From an uncultured Pseudomonadota bacterium (GTDB taxonomy: Bacteria; Pseudomonadota; Gammaproteobacteria; Burkholderiales; JALYOK01): 64,000 nt of DNA. The stretch is taken from contig CADEHE010000001.1 in the NCBI GenBank assembly GCA_902826775.1, forward strand, positions 186,001 to 250,000. The letters run 5' to 3'. Made by a program: the position numbers and the translations under genes. Under the pieces are notes generated by a model. It had not been told where the DNA came from, ran no database searches, and worked only from the letters and a program-made list of their open reading frames with translations. Shown here one piece after another: positions 25,222-34,611 of this stretch. Within the stretch, counting starts at the first letter, position 1; every line of letters begins with the position of its first letter.

Positions 25222-26277
25222 ATGAGTGACAATCCTGGACTTCCACGCGTCGCGATCCTGGCGGTACCCGAAGCGTCGGCCTCGACCATCTACGGCATGT
25301 ACGACCTTTTCAAGTCGGCAGGCCGCGACTGGAAGTTGATCGTCGATGGCAAAGCGGGGACTTCAGCAATGCATCCCCAGGTGGTTGCCACGCAGGCGCA
25401 GCCGTTTCTTGCCGCCAACGGCGTGCGGATTTCACCGGATACGACGCTATCGGCGTGTGATTCCCCCGATCTAGTCTGCGTACCGGAACTATTGGTTGAT
25501 CCCAGCCAGACGCTGGAGGCTGGCTTCGGCGAGGAGATCGCCTGGCTGCGGCGCTGCTATGCCGGCGGTGCAATTGTCGCCACTGCGTGCTCCGGCGCGA
25601 TCCTGTTGGCGGAGGCTGGGCTTCTCGACGGGCAGGAGGCCACCACGCATTGGGCCTACTGCTCTGTTCTGGCGACTCGGCACCCCAGCGTGAGACTTCG
25701 GCCGCAGCGTGCCCTTGTCGTATCGGGTGAGGGCGGGCGGCTCGTCATGGCCGGTGGCGGCACTACTTGGCTCGACTTGGCCTTGTATCTCATCGCCCGC
25801 TGCGTCGGCGTCGAAGAGGCAATGCAGGTCGCCAAGGTCAATTTGATCGACTGGCACGACATCGGTCAGCAGCCGTTCGCTCGGCTTGCGCAATCGCGCC
25901 AGGTAGACGACGCGATCATTGCGCGCTGCCAGGTCTGGATCGCGGAGCACTATTCGGAACCTGCACCGGTAAGTGCCATGGTGCGTTTGAGCGGACTGGC
26001 GGAACGCTCTTTCAAGCGTCGCTTTCAACAAGCAACTGGCATGGCGCCGCTGGAATACGTTCACACGCTGCGGCTCGAGGAAGCCAAGCAGATGCTCGAA
26101 TCGGGCAACGAGTCGATAGAAGCGATCGCCCAAGAGGTCGGCTACGAAGATGCTGGATTCTTCAGCCGCCTGTTTCGGCGCAGAGTGAATCTTACGCCAG
26201 CCCTATATCGCAAGCGATTCGGCTCCCTACGACGGGCCCTTACACAGGGCGCGTCCATACAGAGCAAGTCCGCTTGA
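25222..26277 (+). CDS. GlxA-type AraC-family transcriptional regulator (DJ-1/PfpI plus HTH)
   Basis: A 351-residue protein (ATG at 25222; a TTG at 25207 is also possible). Residues ~10-190 are a class I glutamine amidotransferase-like DJ-1/PfpI domain with V-A-T-A-C-S-G-A at the nucleophile elbow. Residues ~225-330 form an AraC HTH pair (R-S-F-K-R-R-F, then A-I-A-Q-E-V-G-Y-E-D-A-G-F-F-S-R-L-F-R-R). It is divergent from the AOC-barrel, beta-helix and desaturase operon with a 153-base spacer, so it likely regulates that operon and itself. Confidence 0.85.
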   Translation: MSDNPGLPRVAILAVPEASASTIYGMYDLFKSAGRDWKLIVDGKAGTSAMHPQVVATQAQPFLAANGVRISPDTTLSACDSPDLVCVPELLVDPSQTLEAGFGEEIAWLRRCYAGGAIVATACSGAILLAEAGLLDGQEATTHWAYCSVLATRHPSVRLRPQRALVVSGEGGRLVMAGGGTTWLDLALYLIARCVGVEEAMQVAKVNLIDWHDIGQQPFARLAQSRQVDDAIIARCQVWIAEHYSEPAPVSAMVRLSGLAERSFKRRFQQATGMAPLEYVHTLRLEEAKQMLESGNESIEAIAQEVGYEDAGFFSRLFRRRVNLTPALYRKRFGSLRRALTQGASIQSKSA

Positions 26278-26910
26278 GCCCGTCCGCGTGAGCACTGCGC
26301 GTAAATGTCAGCGCACATTCTGAGACGATAATCCGCACTCAGAATTTTCGGTGGCGATGAAATTGAAATTTGTCGCTCATCAAAATCGCGTGAATTTTCG
26401 GCGACTGCTGGCGTAAATTTTGCGAACGACAAGTTTGGGGAAACAGGGAATTTTTGTCTCGCATTTCACATTCGAAACTTATCGCGGATGCGTATGTCCG
26501 CAGTACTCTAGAAATACGCCTTGCGTTTTGTCGTGAATGCCGAAACCCGACCGATACAGCGCACAACCCGATTTACGCAACGGGTCGCCAGTGAGGTCGG
26601 CAGCGACTGAACCTCGGCACAATGTCTTGGTGCCCGGAAGCCGGCGCTGGCAAAGGGCTGCTTTTCAATTCTTCGTTTGATCAGCCGGGTCGATCACAAA
26701 CTTCTAAACAATCTCATGCGTGCGTAGCTAGCAGCTAGCGTCGGCATCACCGCGAAACTGTGCGCATGCACTGCACCATGCAATGTCAACAGTTGGCCGG
26801 TTACCGCCGCACGGATCAAGTCCGTTTGCGGCCGCGAGCGACGCACGCTTCGAGATGTTGCTATCAGACCAGGTAAACTTGCAGAGCCTCTTCTCTTTGG
26901 CTCTCGAACC
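26278..26910. other. Long intergenic stretch containing one copy of a dispersed repeat
   Basis: About 630 bases with no convincing gene. The part from 26330 to 26470 is poorer in GC than its neighbours and contains AATTTTCGG twice. Positions 26590-26690 match a region near 33 kb in the opposite orientation. Confidence 0.5.
26590..26690 (+). repeat. Dispersed 101-bp repeat, copy A
   Basis: This copy aligns without gaps over 101 bases with the reverse complement of 33140-33240; I count 77 identical positions. The ends are the most conserved: AGTGAGGTCGGC at one end and ATTCTTCGTTTGATCA plus CCGGGT at the other. The ends are not inverted repeats of each other. Confidence 0.65.
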
Positions 26911-27801
26911 ATGCCCAACACTGACAAGCTTCGCGTCGGCTGCATCGGTGCCGGCGTTTTGGGCGCCGCGATCATGCGCCGCTTGATCGATTGCGGTTTC
27001 GCGCCGTTGCTGTGGAATCGCGACACGTCGAAACTCTCTCATCTGCTGGCGGCAGGCGCCGCGCGCGCAGACACGCCGGCAGCGCTTGCGCGCGACTGCG
27101 GTTTTGTTATCACGTGCGTCAGTGATGGCGGCGCGATGGAGAAGGTAGTGTTCGGCGAACACGGCATCGCCTCAACCGGCAGCGCGGACAAAGTACTCAT
27201 CGACATGTCGACATGCGCGGCCGCGCATACGCAAGACATGGCGGCGCGCTTGTCCGCGCATTGCGGCATGGCGTGGCTCGACGCGCCGATTTCCGGCGGC
27301 GCGCCGGCCGCGCTTGCCGGGAAAATGGCGATCATGGTCGGCGGACATGCGTCCGTGTTTGAACGGGCGCGGCCGATCTGGGATGCGTTGGCGGGGCGCG
27401 CAACGCTGATGGGACCGAACGGCGCAGGCCAGGCGACGAAGATGATCAATCAGGTGCTCGTTGCCACCGGGCTTGCGGTGCTGGCCGAGGCGTGCGCGTT
27501 CGCTGAGCGTGCCGGCATTGATGCGGCGAAGATTCCGCAGGCGCTGGCAGGCGGACGCGCGGATTCCCGGCAACTGCAGGAGATGTTTCCCAAAATGGTC
27601 GCGTCGGATTTTTCCATCACCGGCCGCGCCGCGCTGATGCTGAAAGATCTTGAACTCATTCACGATCTAGCTCGCCACGTTGGCGCGCCGCTGCCGGTGA
27701 CAGCCGGCGTGGCGGAATCGTTTCGCAAGATGGTGGCGGATGGCTTAGGCGACCGCGACAATACTGAGATGGTCAACGTGTATCGTTCGAAGAAGAACTA
27801 A
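26911..27801 (+). CDS. NAD(P)-dependent 3-hydroxyisobutyrate dehydrogenase-like oxidoreductase
   Basis: A 296-residue protein with the N-terminal Rossmann motif G-C-I-G-A-G-V-L-G, then the family substrate motif D-A-P-I-S-G-G-A-P-A-A, and the catalytic Lys in G-A-G-Q-A-T-K-M-I-N-Q. It oxidises a beta-hydroxyacid or reduces a semialdehyde. The start has no obvious ribosome site. It precedes a PhzF-like gene by 37 bases. Confidence 0.85.
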   Translation: MPNTDKLRVGCIGAGVLGAAIMRRLIDCGFAPLLWNRDTSKLSHLLAAGAARADTPAALARDCGFVITCVSDGGAMEKVVFGEHGIASTGSADKVLIDMSTCAAAHTQDMAARLSAHCGMAWLDAPISGGAPAALAGKMAIMVGGHASVFERARPIWDALAGRATLMGPNGAGQATKMINQVLVATGLAVLAEACAFAERAGIDAAKIPQALAGGRADSRQLQEMFPKMVASDFSITGRAALMLKDLELIHDLARHVGAPLPVTAGVAESFRKMVADGLGDRDNTEMVNVYRSKKN

Positions 27802-27838
27802 TTTCGCGCGATCTAACCTCTTGTAAGCGGACTCTCTC

Positions 27839-28708
27839 ATGCCTGATTATCGCTACCGCATCGTCAACGTGTTCACTACTGAAGAGAAACTCTCCGGCAA
27901 TCCGCTGTGCGTGTTCGAAGACGCGCGCGGCATGAGCGACGCGACCATGCAGGCGCTGGCGCAGCAGTTCAATTTGTCGGAGACGACCTTCGTGCTGCCC
28001 CCGTCGCGCGCGCGTGACGACTCGGCACCGCCTATCGTCCCCGCGCGCATTCGCACCTTCACGCCAGCTTTCGAGATGAGTTTCGCCGGGCATCCGACGC
28101 TCGGCTCGGCACACGTGGTGCGGGAGTTGTTAAACATCGGCAACGATTTTGCATTGGAAACAGGCGTCGGGCCGATCGCGCTGCACGCCTCCGGCGACAC
28201 CTGGCGCTTGCAGGCCAATGCGCCGATCACGCGCAAATCGGCATTGCCCAGCGGGGAAGTGGCGCAACTTCTCGGGCTGGCCGCGAGCGATCTCGCCGCC
28301 GCGCCGTTGTGGGTGAATACCGGCAATGATCAGTTGTTGATTGCGTTGCGCGCATCGGAATCGCTGGCGCGCTGCCGCATCGACGCGGCGGGGCTTACTC
28401 GGCTAGGCGAAGGCGGCGCGGCGGCAAAAGTTTATCTCTGGTCATTGGAAGAGCCGAGCACGGTGCGTGCTCGTTTCTTTTTCTCGACGCACTCGGGCGT
28501 GATGGAAGATCCCGGCACCGGCTCCGCCTGCGCGAACTTAGGTGGCTTTCTCGTCGCAACGAATGCACCTTTGCCGATTCAACTGACAATTGACCAAGGC
28601 GAGTTTCTGCGCCGGCCGAATCGCTTGCGCCTTGAAGTCGATGCGAACAAACGCATTCTTGTCAGCGGACGCGTCATCCTATTGGGCCAAGGCAGCATCA
28701 CGCTGTAA
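27839..28708 (+). CDS. PhzF-family isomerase/epimerase
   Basis: A 289-residue protein with the PhzF pattern: V-N-V-F-T near the start, S-G-N-P-L-C-V-F, N-L-S-E-T-T-F-V with the catalytic Glu, and F-A-G-H-P-T-L-G-S-A. A second lobe has D-P-G-T-G-S-A-C-A-N-L-G. PhzF proteins move double bonds by diaxial proton shift. The neighbourhood does not contain phenazine genes, so this is a general family member. Confidence 0.85.
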   Translation: MPDYRYRIVNVFTTEEKLSGNPLCVFEDARGMSDATMQALAQQFNLSETTFVLPPSRARDDSAPPIVPARIRTFTPAFEMSFAGHPTLGSAHVVRELLNIGNDFALETGVGPIALHASGDTWRLQANAPITRKSALPSGEVAQLLGLAASDLAAAPLWVNTGNDQLLIALRASESLARCRIDAAGLTRLGEGGAAAKVYLWSLEEPSTVRARFFFSTHSGVMEDPGTGSACANLGGFLVATNAPLPIQLTIDQGEFLRRPNRLRLEVDANKRILVSGRVILLGQGSITL

Positions 28709-28816
28709 GTCGTAATGATTCGATACAGCTAAAGGTATTACGTGTACTTCACCCATTTATAAGGGTCAAATAGTCATCCTATCACCAGTAATAGCCCCGG
28801 CTCGGGAGCAATCGGC

Positions 28817-29719
28817 TTGCAAAAACCGCACTGGCTCGCGTTGATCGCATTGTTCGCAGGCGCGAGTGCGGTCGCGTCATCGCCGCTCTTTGTGCGCTGG
28901 AGCGAAGCCGGGCCGACCCCGGCGGCATTCTGGCGCGCGAGCCTGGCGCTACCCGCACTGTGGCTGTGGGCGCTGCTGCATCGTTCGCGCATCGCGCAAG
29001 CGGCCAACCCGCCGCGCATCGGCTTGCTGCGCAAAAGCGTCGCGCTCGCCGGGTTCTTTTTCGCCGGCGATCTCATCTTTTGGCACGGCGCCATCATGCA
29101 TACCAGCGTCGCCAACGCCACCTTTCTCGCGACGTGCGCGCCGATCTTCGTCATTCCCGCGGTGTGGCTGATCTTCAAAGCGCGCACCGGCGCGGTATTC
29201 CTTGTTGGGATGTTGTGCGCACTCATCGGCGTGGCGTTGCTCGTTGGCCCCAACCTGCGCACGCGTGCGAGCGCCTTAACAGGTGACTTGATGGGGTTGG
29301 TGACCGCGATGTTCTTTGCTTCTTATCTGCTCGCGGTCACTCGCGCCCGCGCCTATTTGACGACCGCTCAGATCATGGCGTGGAGCACATCCGTCACCGC
29401 TCTGTGCATCTTGCCGGTGGCGCTCATATCCGGCGAGGCATTCTTTCCGCACAGTGCGCACGGATGGTGGGTGCTAGTTGGGCTGGCCATGCTGCCGCAA
29501 GTCGTCGGGCAAAGTCTGATCGCTTACGCCCTCCGGCACCTGCCGGCCACGTTCTCCTCCGTCGGCTTGCTATTGGAGCCGGTCGTCGCTGCGCTATTGG
29601 CATGGCTGCTCTTGCGCGAAGCAATGAGCGCGCGGCAGCTCGCTGGCGCTGCCGCCGTACTAGCGGGAATCTACCTGGCACATCGCGGCAGCAGGGGACA
29701 AACAGGACATGCCGTTTGA
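28817..29719 (+). CDS. EamA/DMT-superfamily transporter
   Basis: A 300-residue protein with about ten hydrophobic segments in two EamA repeats. It starts at TTG 28817 with GGGAG 8 bases upstream. The second repeat has the sequence L-G-L-A-M-L-P-Q-V-V-G-Q and L-L-E-P-V-V-A-A-L-L-A-W typical of the family. It is an inner-membrane exporter of unknown small molecules. Confidence 0.85.
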   Translation: MQKPHWLALIALFAGASAVASSPLFVRWSEAGPTPAAFWRASLALPALWLWALLHRSRIAQAANPPRIGLLRKSVALAGFFFAGDLIFWHGAIMHTSVANATFLATCAPIFVIPAVWLIFKARTGAVFLVGMLCALIGVALLVGPNLRTRASALTGDLMGLVTAMFFASYLLAVTRARAYLTTAQIMAWSTSVTALCILPVALISGEAFFPHSAHGWWVLVGLAMLPQVVGQSLIAYALRHLPATFSSVGLLLEPVVAALLAWLLLREAMSARQLAGAAAVLAGIYLAHRGSRGQTGHAV

Positions 29720-30100
29720 AGTGTGCAGCTAAGTAACAGGCCCCCGCAGATATCATTAAATTGGGAGGCGCTGTATATATCGGCTTCAGGAGGAGTGCGT
29801 CAATGAAGCCTTCCCGATCTGCTTGGCAAAGTATCGAGAGCAGGATTACTTCGCCGCGCTCGCAACGAAGTCAGGCGGTGCTGTTCCTACGCTACGGAAC
29901 CTTAAAATCATCTTCCCAACATCGCCCGCATGGCCGCTGCGCCGCAGTTGCACCGGCACCGCAAATTTGCGCCGCGCCCCTGAACGTGATAGAAAACAGC
30001 GCGACGCAATGGGCCCGCAGGCCGGCGATCACAGGTTATCAGGGCCCCGGGTTGACCGGGACCACTTCATGTTCGCTCAAAATCGGAGGGGAGATTACAC
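29720..30100. other. Intergenic stretch with no supported gene
   Basis: About 380 bases upstream of the YidB-OmpA gene. Two overlapping frames of 97 and 124 codons are open, but their composition and the lack of a motif argue against coding. A GGAGGGGAG site at 30085-30093 belongs to the next gene. Confidence 0.5.
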
Positions 30101-31522
30101 ATGTTCGACGTCTTGATTCGAGAAGTCGCCGCTAAGTTCGGGCTTGGCAAGCACGCTGGATGGATCTTGAGCGCGTTGCTCGGATTCATGTTCAAGAAAA
30201 CATCCGGCGGGCTCGGCGGCTTTATCGACATCTTCAAGCAGAAAGGCTTAAGCGGCATCGCCACCTCCTGGCTCGGCGGCGCCAACACAAGCACGCCGCT
30301 CGAGATCAACGCCACGCAACTCGAGAACGCGATCGGCGGGGGACTCATCAGCGAGATCATCTCGAAAACCGGCCTGGGCAAGGGTCCGGTGGGCATGGCG
30401 CTGGCGTTCATGCTGCCAAAGGTGGTGCGCAGCCTTACGCTGGACGGCAAGATCCCCACCGGCATACCCGCCGTGGTGAGCCAGTACTTGGGTGAAGACA
30501 AACCGGCCACTCCCGCCGCGCCTGCAGCACAGCGCCCCGCCGCCCCAACGCCGCCCATGCCCGAACCACCGCGCGGAGGCTTTCCCTGGTGGCTGATATT
30601 GATTCCGCTGGTGCTGCTGCTTGGCTGGTGCATGATGCGCAAGCCCGCGCAGCCCCCTGCCGAACCGGCCAAGACCGAAGCGCCAGCCCCTGCCCCAGCG
30701 GCAAAAGCCAATCCCAAGCTCATGCTCGGTTGGGACGCGGACAAGCTTAGTTGCGCCGGCACCGTCGAAAGCGACGCGGCGAAGACTTCAATTCTGGATG
30801 CGCTCAAAACCGGCCTTGGTATGGAGCCTGTCTGCGAACTCGGGGTCGACGCGAACACCGGCGCGGCAAATTGGATCGCCAAGCTGGCCGAGTTCTTACC
30901 GATGTTCAAGCTCAACGGCGCCAAGCTCGGCTTTGATGGCGACGACGTAACCCTCGAAGGCGCCAATCTGCCGGCCGATGGCTTGAACGCCTTGGTGGAG
31001 AAACTTAAAGGCCTATTTGGCGATAAGTTCAAGTCCATGGCTGCCGCCACGGCGGCAGCGGCAGCGGCACCGGAACCGGCTGCGGCGCCTGCGCCGGAAG
31101 CAGCACCAACGCCCGCCGAAGATCCCGCCGCCAAGCTTGCCGCCATGGCCGCCGCTGGAAACGTCAGTGGCGAAGACTTGGTCAACGCGCTGAACATGGC
31201 AACGATTAACTTCGCAACGGGCAGTGCCAAGATCAGCCCAGACAGCATGGGCGTGCTGGAGAAAGCCGCAGCCGCCATCAAGGCGGCCGCAGCCGGCACC
31301 AAGATCGAAGTTGGCGGCCATACCGACAACGTCGGCAACGCCGCGAGCAATATGAAGCTGTCCGGGTCGCGTGCCAACGCAGTCGTGGCGGCGCTGGTCA
31401 AGATGGGTGTAGACGGCGGGATGTTGACTGCCAAGGGCTACGGCGACACGCAGCCCAAGGCAGGCAACGAAACGCCGGACGGCCGCGCGCTCAATCGCCG
31501 CATGGAGTTCACGTTGCAGTAG
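30101..31522 (+). CDS. YidB-like (DUF937) and OmpA-domain membrane protein
   Basis: A 473-residue protein. Residues 1-130 fit YidB/DUF937 (G-G-L-G-G-F-I-D-I-F-K-Q-K-G-L, I-A-T-S-W-L-G). After a Pro/Ala linker a transmembrane helix lies at about 162-180 (W-W-L-I-L-I-P-L-V-L-L-L-G-W). Residues ~205-310 look like a BON-type or OmpATb-type domain. The end (about 355-473) is an OmpA C-terminal peptidoglycan-binding domain with G-H-T-D-N-V-G and L-N-R-R-M-E-F. It should link the inner membrane to murein. GGGGAG precedes the ATG, and a strong terminator follows. Confidence 0.85.
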   Translation: MFDVLIREVAAKFGLGKHAGWILSALLGFMFKKTSGGLGGFIDIFKQKGLSGIATSWLGGANTSTPLEINATQLENAIGGGLISEIISKTGLGKGPVGMALAFMLPKVVRSLTLDGKIPTGIPAVVSQYLGEDKPATPAAPAAQRPAAPTPPMPEPPRGGFPWWLILIPLVLLLGWCMMRKPAQPPAEPAKTEAPAPAPAAKANPKLMLGWDADKLSCAGTVESDAAKTSILDALKTGLGMEPVCELGVDANTGAANWIAKLAEFLPMFKLNGAKLGFDGDDVTLEGANLPADGLNALVEKLKGLFGDKFKSMAAATAAAAAAPEPAAAPAPEAAPTPAEDPAAKLAAMAAAGNVSGEDLVNALNMATINFATGSAKISPDSMGVLEKAAAAIKAAAAGTKIEVGGHTDNVGNAASNMKLSGSRANAVVAALVKMGVDGGMLTAKGYGDTQPKAGNETPDGRALNRRMEFTLQ

Positions 31523-31548
31523 CGGCGACGACTAGCAGCAGCAATATA

Positions 31549-31572
31549 GGGCGCCCGCGTGGCGCCCTTTTT
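31549..31572 (+). terminator. Rho-independent terminator after the YidB-OmpA gene
   Basis: GGGCGCC (31549-31555) pairs with GGCGCCC (31561-31567) around a 5-base loop and is followed by five T residues. It lies 27 bases after the stop codon. Confidence 0.9.
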
Positions 31573-31748
31573 GTTGGCGAGAACGTACCTTCGCTCTTGA
31601 CAACCGCATTGTGATGCTTAGAATGCGACCTCTTTTTTGCAGATAGTCCCATCGAGCAACACATGACTTCGCAAGGTACAAAGCCGCCGCGCTAGCGCAT
31701 CAATCAAGCCCTGGTTTGAGCGAGCGCGCCGCCGCCATTGCGCTTGAG

Positions 31749-31771
31749 CCAAGGCTCCCGAGAAGCCTTGG
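31749..31771. promoter_or_regulatory. Hairpin in the rtcB leader
   Basis: CCAAGGCT (31749-31756) pairs with AGCCTTGG (31764-31771) around a 7-base loop, 43 bases before the rtcB start. A T-rich stretch (31792-31804) follows 20 bases later, too far for a normal terminator. It may stabilise or control the leader. Confidence 0.35.
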
Positions 31772-31813
31772 TGATACATTGTTGCCAGGGCTTTTTTGTT
31801 TTCGGATTTTGCT

Positions 31814-33022
31814 ATGCCCATCAAACTGACTTTGAACAATGGCCGCGTCCCCGTAAAAGTTTGGACGCAAGACATCGAAGATGAAGCGATGCAGCAGCTC
31901 GCCAACATCGCGCAACTGGACATCGTGCATGGCCATGTCGCCGCTATGCCGGATGTGCATCACGGTATCGGCGCGACGGTCGGCTCGGTCATTCCGACCA
32001 AGCGCGCGATCATTCCCGCCGCCGTCGGCGTGGATATCGGTTGCGGCATGAACGCCTTGCGCACCACGCTGCGCGCCGAAGATCTGCCGGAGAGCCTGTA
32101 CCGCTTGCGCGGCGCGATCGAGGACGCGATACCGGTCGGTTTCGAGCAGCACGATTCATCCAAAGTGCGCGGCTCGCAGCATGCGCGCACCGCGCGCGCG
32201 TTCGAGCAGCGCTTGCGCAACATCGTGGACAAGCATCCCGGCATCGAGAAGATGCAGCGCCGCTTCGACGAGACTTGGATCTGCCAACTCGGCACGCTCG
32301 GCGGCGGCAACCACTTCATCGAGATCTGCTTGGACGAAGCGAAGCGCGTCTGGGTGATGCTGCATTCCGGCTCGCGCGGCATCGGCAATGTGATGGGCCG
32401 CTACTTCATCGCCGCTGCGCAGAAAGACATGCGCCGCCACATCGCGAATTTGCCGGACAAAGATTTGGCCTACTTCAGCGAGGGCGCCGCGCATTTCGAC
32501 GATTACGTCGAAGCGATCAACTGGGCGCAAGACTACGCACTCGCCAATCGGCGCGAGATGATGCGCCTGATCGTGGAAGTGCTAAAGCGCGAGCTGCCGG
32601 CGTTCGAGCTCGACAACGAAGCGATCAATTGCCATCACAACTACGTCGCGCAGGAGGAACACTTCGGCGAGAACGTGTTCGTCACGCGCAAGGGCGCGAT
32701 CAGCGCGCGGCTAGGCGAATTGGGGATCATCCCCGGCAGCATGGGGGCTAAAAGCTACATCGTACGCGGCCTAGGCAATGCGCAGTCGCTGTGCTCGTGC
32801 TCGCACGGCGCCGGCCGGCGCATGAGCCGCACGCAAGCCAAGCGCAAGTTTTCGCGCGTGGATCTGGAAAACCAGACGCGCGGCGTCGAATGTCGTAAGG
32901 ACGGCGGCGTAATTGACGAGATTCCCGGCGCCTACAAGGACATCGACGAAGTCATGGCGAACCAAAGCGATTTGGTCGAAGTCGTGCACACGCTCAAGCA
33001 AGTGTTGTGTGTGAAGGGGTAG
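31814..33022 (+). CDS. rtcB: RNA 3'-phosphate/5'-OH ligase RtcB
   Basis: A 402-residue protein of normal length for RtcB, which seals RNA ends with GTP and divalent metals. Visible motifs are D-V-H-H-G-I-G-A-T-V-G-S-V, G-V-D-I-G-C-G-M-N (metal-binding Asp and Cys), G-G-G-N-H-F-I-E, H-S-G-S-R-G-I-G, and S-H-G-A-G-R-R-M-S-R with the guanylylated His. I chose ATG 31814 because the M-P-I-K-L start fits the family, though no clear ribosome site is present; TTG 31796 is an alternative. No archease or RtcR is adjacent. A damaged partial copy lies 6 kb downstream. Confidence 0.92.
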   Translation: MPIKLTLNNGRVPVKVWTQDIEDEAMQQLANIAQLDIVHGHVAAMPDVHHGIGATVGSVIPTKRAIIPAAVGVDIGCGMNALRTTLRAEDLPESLYRLRGAIEDAIPVGFEQHDSSKVRGSQHARTARAFEQRLRNIVDKHPGIEKMQRRFDETWICQLGTLGGGNHFIEICLDEAKRVWVMLHSGSRGIGNVMGRYFIAAAQKDMRRHIANLPDKDLAYFSEGAAHFDDYVEAINWAQDYALANRREMMRLIVEVLKRELPAFELDNEAINCHHNYVAQEEHFGENVFVTRKGAISARLGELGIIPGSMGAKSYIVRGLGNAQSLCSCSHGAGRRMSRTQAKRKFSRVDLENQTRGVECRKDGGVIDEIPGAYKDIDEVMANQSDLVEVVHTLKQVLCVKG

Positions 33023-33394
33023 CAAGCTTAGAAGCTCTGTGTTGTTCGAGTTGACGACGCTGAACAATCGAGGCAGCCTTTCATACGGTTGTCTTCAATT
33101 GGGCAAAGGTGTAGGGGGGAAAAAGGCCATTTGCGCCCTACCCGGTTGATCAAACGAAGAATCGGAGATCTCCCGTTTGCCATCGACGGCCTCGGTGCGT
33201 CAAGGCGTTCAGCCCAGGTTTAGTCATCGCCGACCTCACTAGCGAGTAGAACTCATGGCGCTGCGCGCGAGAAGCGGCAAAAGCGAGGCGGACGTTATCC
33301 CATCAGCTTCAGTTCCGCGGCCTGCGCGCGCGGCGTTGCCGCTTGCATGAACTCCTACCACCTCCCGAAAGAACCGGGAGGCTCTCACGATCGG
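33023..33394. other. Intergenic stretch with the second copy of the dispersed repeat
   Basis: About 370 bases between rtcB and a convergent small exported gene. Apart from the repeat at 33140-33240 no gene or structure is supported. Confidence 0.5.
33140..33240 (-). repeat. Dispersed 101-bp repeat, copy B
   Basis: In reverse complement this matches 26590-26690 over the same 101-base length without gaps, with 77 identities counted by eye. The copy lies downstream of rtcB in a gene-free stretch, as copy A does in its own gap. Confidence 0.65.
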
Positions 33395-33769
33395 TTAGTT
33401 TGCAAAGCAGAGATCAGGCGCGTCGAGCCTTACACCTTGGCTCTGACGCAAGCCGCTGCAGGAGTGCGTCGCGCCGGTTTTGCGAATGAACTTGACGTCG
33501 AATACATTGGGTACTCCCGATGCGTCGAAGCAGTTCAAGTCCGACGTCCAGCCGATCGTTCCCGTCGCACCCGGGGCAATCGCGCGATTGCCGGTCCATT
33601 GCGACTTGAAGAACGGCGGTGAGGACGATGACTTGATCTCCACGATGCGCAGCGTGACAGACGAATCGTTGCGAATTTGCGTGTTGTGAGAACAAGCTGC
33701 AAGGACCAGTTTGGGTAAGACCAGTACGGCCATCGCGGCGGCCAGGAGGAGCTTTTTGCTTGCATGCAT
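33395..33769 (-). CDS. Small exported Cys-containing protein
   Basis: A 124-residue protein. The ATG at 33769 has AAGGA 7 bases upstream and a signal peptide (M-H-A-S-K-K-L-L-L-A-A-A-M-A, cleaved after V-L-A). The mature ~100 residues hold four Cys and beta-strand-like segments such as V-T-L-R-I-V-E-I-K-S. I do not recognise the family. Probably periplasmic or secreted. Confidence 0.65.
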   Translation of the reverse strand: MHASKKLLLAAAMAVLVLPKLVLAACSHNTQIRNDSSVTLRIVEIKSSSSPPFFKSQWTGNRAIAPGATGTIGWTSDLNCFDASGVPNVFDVKFIRKTGATHSCSGLRQSQGVRLDAPDLCFAN

Positions 33770-34138
33770 GATTGATTCCTTTGACGTGTGAACGGTTGGA
33801 TCAGTAGCGTTGCCGCGCGCTAGGCGGATTTTCACGAACATCGGCAAGGCGCGCGTAGCGCTGCTGCAAAGCTGCGCCGCCCTGACCTACGTCGATTCCC
33901 AACGCGCGCAACAAGGTTCAGTGCGAACCTCGCAGAGCGCATTGCAATGCCCCATCTGTTCGCCGCGAACTCTGCAGCGTTGGCGCTTCGGTGATATCGC
34001 ACAAACGGTTTCCATGAACCATGTCCGCCAACTTCGGCAATCACAGCATTGCAAGCGAAATGTCCGAAATCGATATTGGCTCGCGTCGATCTCCGGGTCT
34101 CCCAACCAGCCGACCTCAACCTTCAAGGAGTAGTCATC

Positions 34139-34573
34139 ATGAAGTCTCCACTTAAGCGCATCACGTTAGCTATGTTCGCCGCGGCAGCCACTGCTTTACT
34201 CTCAGCCGGTACCGCGACAGCCGCGCGGCCCACCAATCTCGCGGGCACTACTTGGACGCTGCAGACCAACCGAGATTCGGTGCAGCTAGTCATATTGACC
34301 CAAGGTGGGTCGGGCGCGCCCGGGGCGTCGATCTGCCAGATCATCAGCGGCGACATCGGCAATGTTGCGCATATCCGCGGCTGGTATTGCCCGTTGAGCG
34401 GCCGTATCCATTTCCAGCACAAGAACCTAGGCACCGGTAACGCGGTGCGGATCTTCACTGGCAACGTCTCCGATCAAGTGGTCGGGGAAACTTTGTACAT
34501 GGCCGGCACGATGACGGTGCTCGACGCCGCTTTCGGCGACCTCGGCGAGTACAACTTTTCCGCGACACAGTAG
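34139..34573 (+). CDS. Small exported protein of unknown function
   Basis: A 144-residue protein. The ATG at 34139 has AAGGAG 8 bases upstream and a signal peptide ending T-A-T-A-A-R. The mature part is Gly/Thr-rich and beta-like (N-L-A-G-T-T-W-T-L-Q, R-I-H-F-Q-H-K-N, L-Y-M-A-G-T-M-T-V), suggestive of a small barrel. No family is recognised. It precedes the exported esterase gene by 38 bases. Confidence 0.65.
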   Translation: MKSPLKRITLAMFAAAATALLSAGTATAARPTNLAGTTWTLQTNRDSVQLVILTQGGSGAPGASICQIISGDIGNVAHIRGWYCPLSGRIHFQHKNLGTGNAVRIFTGNVSDQVVGETLYMAGTMTVLDAAFGDLGEYNFSATQ

Positions 34574-34611
34574 CGCGACAGCGCTGTAGCGATACGCACA
34601 GGAGAATTATT

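Noticed and set aside
26590..26690. The 101-bp repeat as an integron attC site
   Set aside because: The length fits, but the ends are not inverted repeats of each other, no GTTRRRY core is found, and no integrase or cassette array is present.
29761..30135. ORFs of 97 and 124 codons before the YidB-OmpA gene
   Set aside because: No family motif, biased composition, and the longer one runs across the ribosome site and start of a certain gene.
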